A DNA stretch of 64,000 bases from Polycyclovorans sp964425915 (GTDB lineage: Bacteria; Pseudomonadota; Gammaproteobacteria; Nevskiales; Nevskiaceae): contig CAYROO010000006.1 in the NCBI GenBank assembly GCA_964425915.1, forward strand, positions 1 through 64,000, written 5' to 3'. The first letter of the stretch is position 1; the number at the start of each line of letters is the position of its first letter. Under the pieces are notes generated by a model that had not been told where the DNA came from, did no database searches, and saw only the letters and a program-made list of their open reading frames with translations. A program made the position numbers and the translations under genes. Shown piece by piece: positions 60,591 through 64,000 of this stretch.

Positions 60591-62387
60591 ATGAAAAAGG
60601 GATTAGGGCCGCTGGCGGCCGCCTTATTGGTCACCGGCATGTCGGGCGCTGCCAGCGCCTACCAGCCCGGCTGGTATTTCTCCATCAGTGGCGCCTCCTC
60701 CAGCATCGATGATGCGGATGGTCTGCTGACCACACAGGCCGCGGTGCCGCCGACGACCACGACAGAGCCCTGCCTGCTGACCGACATCCTGGGCGGCGCA
60801 CCGCTGCTCGGCGGTCTCGTTGGCGGCCTCGATGGCCTGCTGGGCACCACGGGCGTCAGCAACGGTTGCCTGCTGGGCCTGTTGGGCCCCGGCGCCACCA
60901 CCGGCGGCCCCGGCAGCAGCGTTCTTGACCAGGCACCCTTGCAGGTTCGCTTTGACGGTGGCTTCGCCATCGGCGCCAGTGTCGGCTATCTGACCGAAGG
61001 CGGCTTTCGCCCGGAGTTGGCGCTGAACTTCGCCGAAAACGACATTACCGGCTCCCGCTCGAACGGAACCGTGGTCAGCTCCAGCGGCGACATCACTGCC
61101 ACCCGCATCGGCGCCAACCTGTGGTACGACATCGACCTGTCGAACGAAATCATGCCCTACTTCGGCGTCGGCGTTGGTCTGCAGGATGCCGACATCAAGT
61201 TTGACAACATCAGCGACAGCGACAGCAGCAGCTACTACCAGTTCGGCGCCGGCGTCTCCGCGTGGCTGTCGCGCCGTACCGCGCTGTTCCTCGACTACCG
61301 CTACATCATCTCCGACGACCTCACGCACACCGCGTCCGCGAGCAGTGGCACCACCACGGTGAACGTCAGCCAGGAGTTCGAAAACCGGGTGCAGCAGGTC
61401 ACCGCCGGCCTGCGTTTCACCTTCCGCGATGCGCCGATGACCGACAGCGATGGTGACGGCGTCCCCGATCGCTACGACAGCTGCCCCAACACCCCCAAGA
61501 ATGTGCAGGTCGACAGCACGGGATGCCCGCTCGACAGCGATGGTGACGGCGTCCCGGACTACCAGGATCAGTGCCCCAACACCCCGCCGGGCACCCCGGT
61601 CGAGGCCAATGGCTGCCCGGTGGATAGCGATGGCGACGGCGTCCCAGATGCCCTGGACAAGTGCCCCAACACGCCGCGCGGTGTCGAAGTCGACGCCAGC
61701 GGCTGTCCCTTGGACAGCGACGGCGACGGTGTCCCTGACGCCCGCGACCAGTGCCCCGGCACGCCGGCCGGTGTCGAAGTCGATGCCAACGGTTGCCCCG
61801 CCACCGACGCAGACGGCGATGGCATCCCCGACTTCCGCGATCTCTGCCCGAACAGCCCGCCGGGCGTAGCGGTCGGTGATGACGGCTGCCCGCTGGACAG
61901 CGACGGTGACGGCATCCCCGACTATCTCGACGAATGCCCCAACAGCCCCGCTGGCGCCCAGGTGCTGCCGAACGGCTGCGCCCTGAAGGGTGACTGCCGT
62001 CGTCCGCGTCCGGGCGAGCAGGTCGATGCCAAGGGTTGCGCGGTGGACAGCAGCTTCATCCTTCGCGGTGTCAAGTTCGAATTCGACTCGGCACGCTTGA
62101 CCGCGGAAGCCAAGGCAATCCTCGATCGCGTCTCACAGACGCTGACGGCCTACCCGGACATTGATGTCGAACTGGAAGGGCATACCGACAACATCGGCAC
62201 CGCCGCCTACAACCTCGGCCTGTCCGAACGTCGCGCCATCGCGGTCAAGGAGTACCTGATCGGGCGCGGCATCACAGCCGACCGGATGGTGCCGGTTGGC
62301 TACGGCGTGACCCAGCCGATCGCCGACAACGGCACCGAGGAAGGCCGTGAAGAAAACCGTCGAGTGGAACTGACGGTTCGCGACTGA
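60591..62387 (+). CDS. OmpA-family outer-membrane protein with thrombospondin type 3 repeats
   Basis: The 598-aa precursor has a signal peptide ending GAASA and an eight-stranded-type N-terminal barrel (about 100-283). Six complete calcium-binding TSP3 repeats and a degenerate seventh follow (285-483; pattern DSDGDGVPD...D.CPNTP...GCP). The C-terminal OmpA domain (487-598) binds peptidoglycan; FEFDSARL and EGHTDNIGTAAYNLGLSERRA carry the conserved Asp and Arg. Unusual is a Gly/Leu-rich hydrophobic loop between Cys61 and Cys93. It acts as a structural link between outer membrane and cell wall. A bidirectional terminator follows. Confidence 0.95.
   Translation: MKKGLGPLAAALLVTGMSGAASAYQPGWYFSISGASSSIDDADGLLTTQAAVPPTTTTEPCLLTDILGGAPLLGGLVGGLDGLLGTTGVSNGCLLGLLGPGATTGGPGSSVLDQAPLQVRFDGGFAIGASVGYLTEGGFRPELALNFAENDITGSRSNGTVVSSSGDITATRIGANLWYDIDLSNEIMPYFGVGVGLQDADIKFDNISDSDSSSYYQFGAGVSAWLSRRTALFLDYRYIISDDLTHTASASSGTTTVNVSQEFENRVQQVTAGLRFTFRDAPMTDSDGDGVPDRYDSCPNTPKNVQVDSTGCPLDSDGDGVPDYQDQCPNTPPGTPVEANGCPVDSDGDGVPDALDKCPNTPRGVEVDASGCPLDSDGDGVPDARDQCPGTPAGVEVDANGCPATDADGDGIPDFRDLCPNSPPGVAVGDDGCPLDSDGDGIPDYLDECPNSPAGAQVLPNGCALKGDCRRPRPGEQVDAKGCAVDSSFILRGVKFEFDSARLTAEAKAILDRVSQTLTAYPDIDVELEGHTDNIGTAAYNLGLSERRAIAVKEYLIGRGITADRMVPVGYGVTQPIADNGTEEGREENRRVELTVRD
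61443..62039 (+). repeat. TSP3 repeat array within the OmpA-family gene
   Basis: Six units of about 90-93 bp plus a degenerate one encode calcium-binding DxDxDGxxD loops with paired cysteines. The DNA units are similar enough (for example GACAGCGATGGTGACGGC recurs) to allow copy-number change by recombination. Confidence 0.9.
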
Positions 62388-62400
62388 ACGCCGCCCTAAC

Positions 62401-62438
62401 AAAAACCCGCCGGCCTTACGGGGCCGGCGGGTTTTTTT
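62401..62438. terminator. Bidirectional rho-independent terminator
   Basis: A perfect 11-bp stem (62405-62415 with 62422-62432) has a 6-nt loop, with five A on the left and seven T on the right. It serves the convergent ompA-like gene (plus) and carboxylase gene (minus). Confidence 0.93.
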
Positions 62439-62471
62439 GTGGGTGCGCCGAGGCGCTGCCGGAGGGGCCGC

Positions 62472-64000
62472 TCAGGCGTCGGGGGTGACCGTCAGCAACA
62501 CCTGCTTGTTCCGGACCTGCGTGCCGGACTCGACGCTGACCGCGGCGACCACGCCGGCCACCGGCAACTGCAGCTGGAACTCCATTTTCATGGCTTCCAG
62601 CACGGCCAGGGTCTGCCCCTGTTCAATCCGGTCGCCAACCTGCACGTGGACCGCCACCACCTTGCCGTCGGAATGCGCCAGCAGACGACCATCAGACCCT
62701 GCTGCCGGCCCTTCGGCTGGCGCCAGCGTGCGGTCCGACCAGCACCAGGTCCGGCCTGCATACTCGACCCAAACCTGGTCTCCGTCCCGTGCCGATTTGG
62801 CGTGGTATCGCACCCCGTCGTGAACGAAGTGAAAGCCCTCCCCAGCGCCGACGACCGAGGTCAACCGGATCACGGTTTCACCGTGACGGATTTCGCACTG
62901 CCCTTCCGAGGACAGCGACAGCGACAGCGACCAGTCCTGATCGCGACACCGCAAGGAGAACTGCAGCGGGGTCGCGTGCGAACTGTGCCACCCCACAAGG
63001 TCGCGCTCGAGCCCGTGGGCATCCGCCAGTCGCGCGGCATCGTCCAGATACAGCGCCAACGCCGCCAGGCCGGCGTCCAGGGCGGTGGGACGGACCGTCT
63101 CGGCACGGCCAGCAAAATGTGCACCGAGGAATCCGGTGGTGCAGGCTCCGGCGGCAAACTCGGGATGCGCGATGATCTCGGCCAGATAATCCTTGTTGCT
63201 GACCACCCCCATGAGGGTGGTTTGCGACAGCGCCGCCAGCAGCCGCGTACGGGCCATCTCGCGGTCCTCGCCCCAGGCGATCAGCTTGGCCTGCATGGAG
63301 TCGTAATAAGGGCTGATGGTCATGCCGCTTTCAAGGTAGGTATCGACTCGGATGCCGACGCCTTGCGGCGCACGCCACTGCAACACCCGGCCGGTCTGCG
63401 GCAAATCATCGGCCAGCGGGTCCTCGGCACACAGCCGGACCTCGATGGCATGTCCCCGCCGTCGGGCGTCAATGGCGGCCTGATCCATCGGCAATGGCTG
63501 CCCCTGGGCCACCTGCAACTGCCAGGCCACCAGGTCCAGCCCATAAACACACTCGGTGACGGGGTGCTCAACCTGCAGGCGGGTATTCATCTCCAGAAAG
63601 TAGAAGGCACCATCGTTGGCCAGCATGAACTCCACTGTGCCGGCACCGACGTAGTCGACTGCCCGCGCCGCAGCAACCGCGGCGGCTCCCATGCGCGCGC
63701 GCAGCTCGGTGTCCACCGCCGGGCTGGGCGCTTCCTCGACCACCTTCTGGTTGCGGCGCTGTACCGAGCAGTCCCGCTCACCGAGGTGCACCACCTGCCC
63801 ATGCCGGTCACCAAACACCTGGATTTCCACGTGCCGCGCATTGAGCACGGCTTTCTCGATCAGCAACTGACCCGAGCCAAAGGCGTTTTCCGCCTCGCTG
63901 CGGGCGGAGCGGATGGCGTCCGGCAGGGCCGCAGCGTCGTGCACCAGTCGCATGCCGCGACCGCCGCCTCCGGCCGCCGCCTTCACCATCACCGGCAAGC
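62472..64000 (-). CDS. Biotin-carboxylase/biotin-carrier subunit of an acyl-CoA carboxylase (N terminus outside the window)
   Basis: About 509 residues of the alpha subunit of an acetyl/propionyl/3-methylcrotonyl-CoA carboxylase are present; the beginning lies beyond 64000. Visible are the glycine-rich ATP loop KAAAGGGGRGMR, the catalytic EMNTRLQVEHPVTE, the C-terminal biotin-carboxylase end, a linker domain and the biotinyl domain with the carrier lysine in LEAMKMEF. The enzyme carboxylates a CoA thioester together with a beta subunit not seen here. With the nearby acyl-CoA ligase and dehydrogenase it could belong to leucine/isovalerate or other branched-chain acid breakdown, but the substrate is not determined. 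Confidence 0.93.
   Translation of the reverse strand, partial: LPVMVKAAAGGGGRGMRLVHDAAALPDAIRSARSEAENAFGSGQLLIEKAVLNARHVEIQVFGDRHGQVVHLGERDCSVQRRNQKVVEEAPSPAVDTELRARMGAAAVAAARAVDYVGAGTVEFMLANDGAFYFLEMNTRLQVEHPVTECVYGLDLVAWQLQVAQGQPLPMDQAAIDARRRGHAIEVRLCAEDPLADDLPQTGRVLQWRAPQGVGIRVDTYLESGMTISPYYDSMQAKLIAWGEDREMARTRLLAALSQTTLMGVVSNKDYLAEIIAHPEFAAGACTTGFLGAHFAGRAETVRPTALDAGLAALALYLDDAARLADAHGLERDLVGWHSSHATPLQFSLRCRDQDWSLSLSLSSEGQCEIRHGETVIRLTSVVGAGEGFHFVHDGVRYHAKSARDGDQVWVEYAGRTWCWSDRTLAPAEGPAAGSDGRLLAHSDGKVVAVHVQVGDRIEQGQTLAVLEAMKMEFQLQLPVAGVVAAVSVESGTQVRNKQVLLTVTPDA

Noticed and set aside
61443..62039. Regular repeats that could suggest a CRISPR-like or minisatellite locus
   Set aside because: The units are in frame and encode calcium-binding TSP3 motifs inside an OmpA-family protein; no spacer structure.

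Overview
The window reads as about 64 kb of chromosome from a high-GC gammaproteobacterium. Support comes from the carA-carB-greA-rlmE-ftsH-folP-glmM-tpiA-secG-tRNA-Leu-tRNA-fMet order, the ppsR/ppsA pair, the dnaX-ybaB-recR cluster with the SRP RNA gene beside dnaX, the very long PstC and PstA proteins, and an OprO/P-type porin. Features resemble Nevskiales/Xanthomonadales-type lineages, but the sequence alone does not settle the order. No prophage, transposase, CRISPR array or resistance island is visible. There is one 100-N assembly gap, at 49971-50070.

Layout. 1-14311, almost all minus: initiator tRNA, tRNA-Leu, then (read right to left) a Nudix hydrolase, a single-domain MazG, a DegV protein, dapB, carAB with a structured leader, greA behind a terminator, rlmE, ftsH, folP, glmM, tpiA and secG. 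14359-20699: small housekeeping genes on both strands (conserved hypothetical, SCP2 protein, rsmJ, sixA, gamma-carbonic-anhydrase-like protein, DUF1249, phosphoglucomutase, an exported hydrolase, ppsR). 20807-28291, plus: ppsA, tRNA-Ala/tRNA-Glu, a TetR regulator with an orphan RND adaptor, two small exported proteins and a PhoP/PhoQ-like two-component pair. 28306-40024, minus: orn, then a complete TonB system (TPR protein, TonB, ExbD, ExbB, TtpC-like ExbB, DUF3450 protein) with its own outer-membrane receptor and a duplicated beta-helix-like lipoprotein. 40293-49002: phhB, recR, ybaB, dnaX, SRP RNA, tsaB, yoaA, a TPR lipoprotein and mrcB. 49094-57420, minus: the phosphate operon pstS-porin-pstC-pstA-pstB-phoU, with repeats and the gap before phoU. 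57544-64000: a fatty-acyl-CoA ligase and a divergent acyl-CoA dehydrogenase, an OmpA-family protein with thrombospondin type 3 repeats, and the 3' part of a biotin-dependent carboxylase.

Main point. Two transcription units carry direct CTGTCAC/T-type repeats at exact 11-bp spacing, the arrangement of a PhoB box. One is upstream of pstS (57483-57511), as expected. The other is upstream of the TonB-dependent receptor at 40024 (40148-40176). This suggests that receptor, surface lipoprotein and dedicated energy-transduction proteins form a phosphate-starvation-induced import system working beside Pst and its porin. The substrate is not shown by the sequence; a phosphorylated organic compound is the natural guess.

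Other points worth attention: two mutually exclusive hairpins behind a promoter in the carA leader, a terminator 25 bp ahead of greA, a terminator lying inside the annotated start of rsmJ, and a repeat family flanking the assembly gap.
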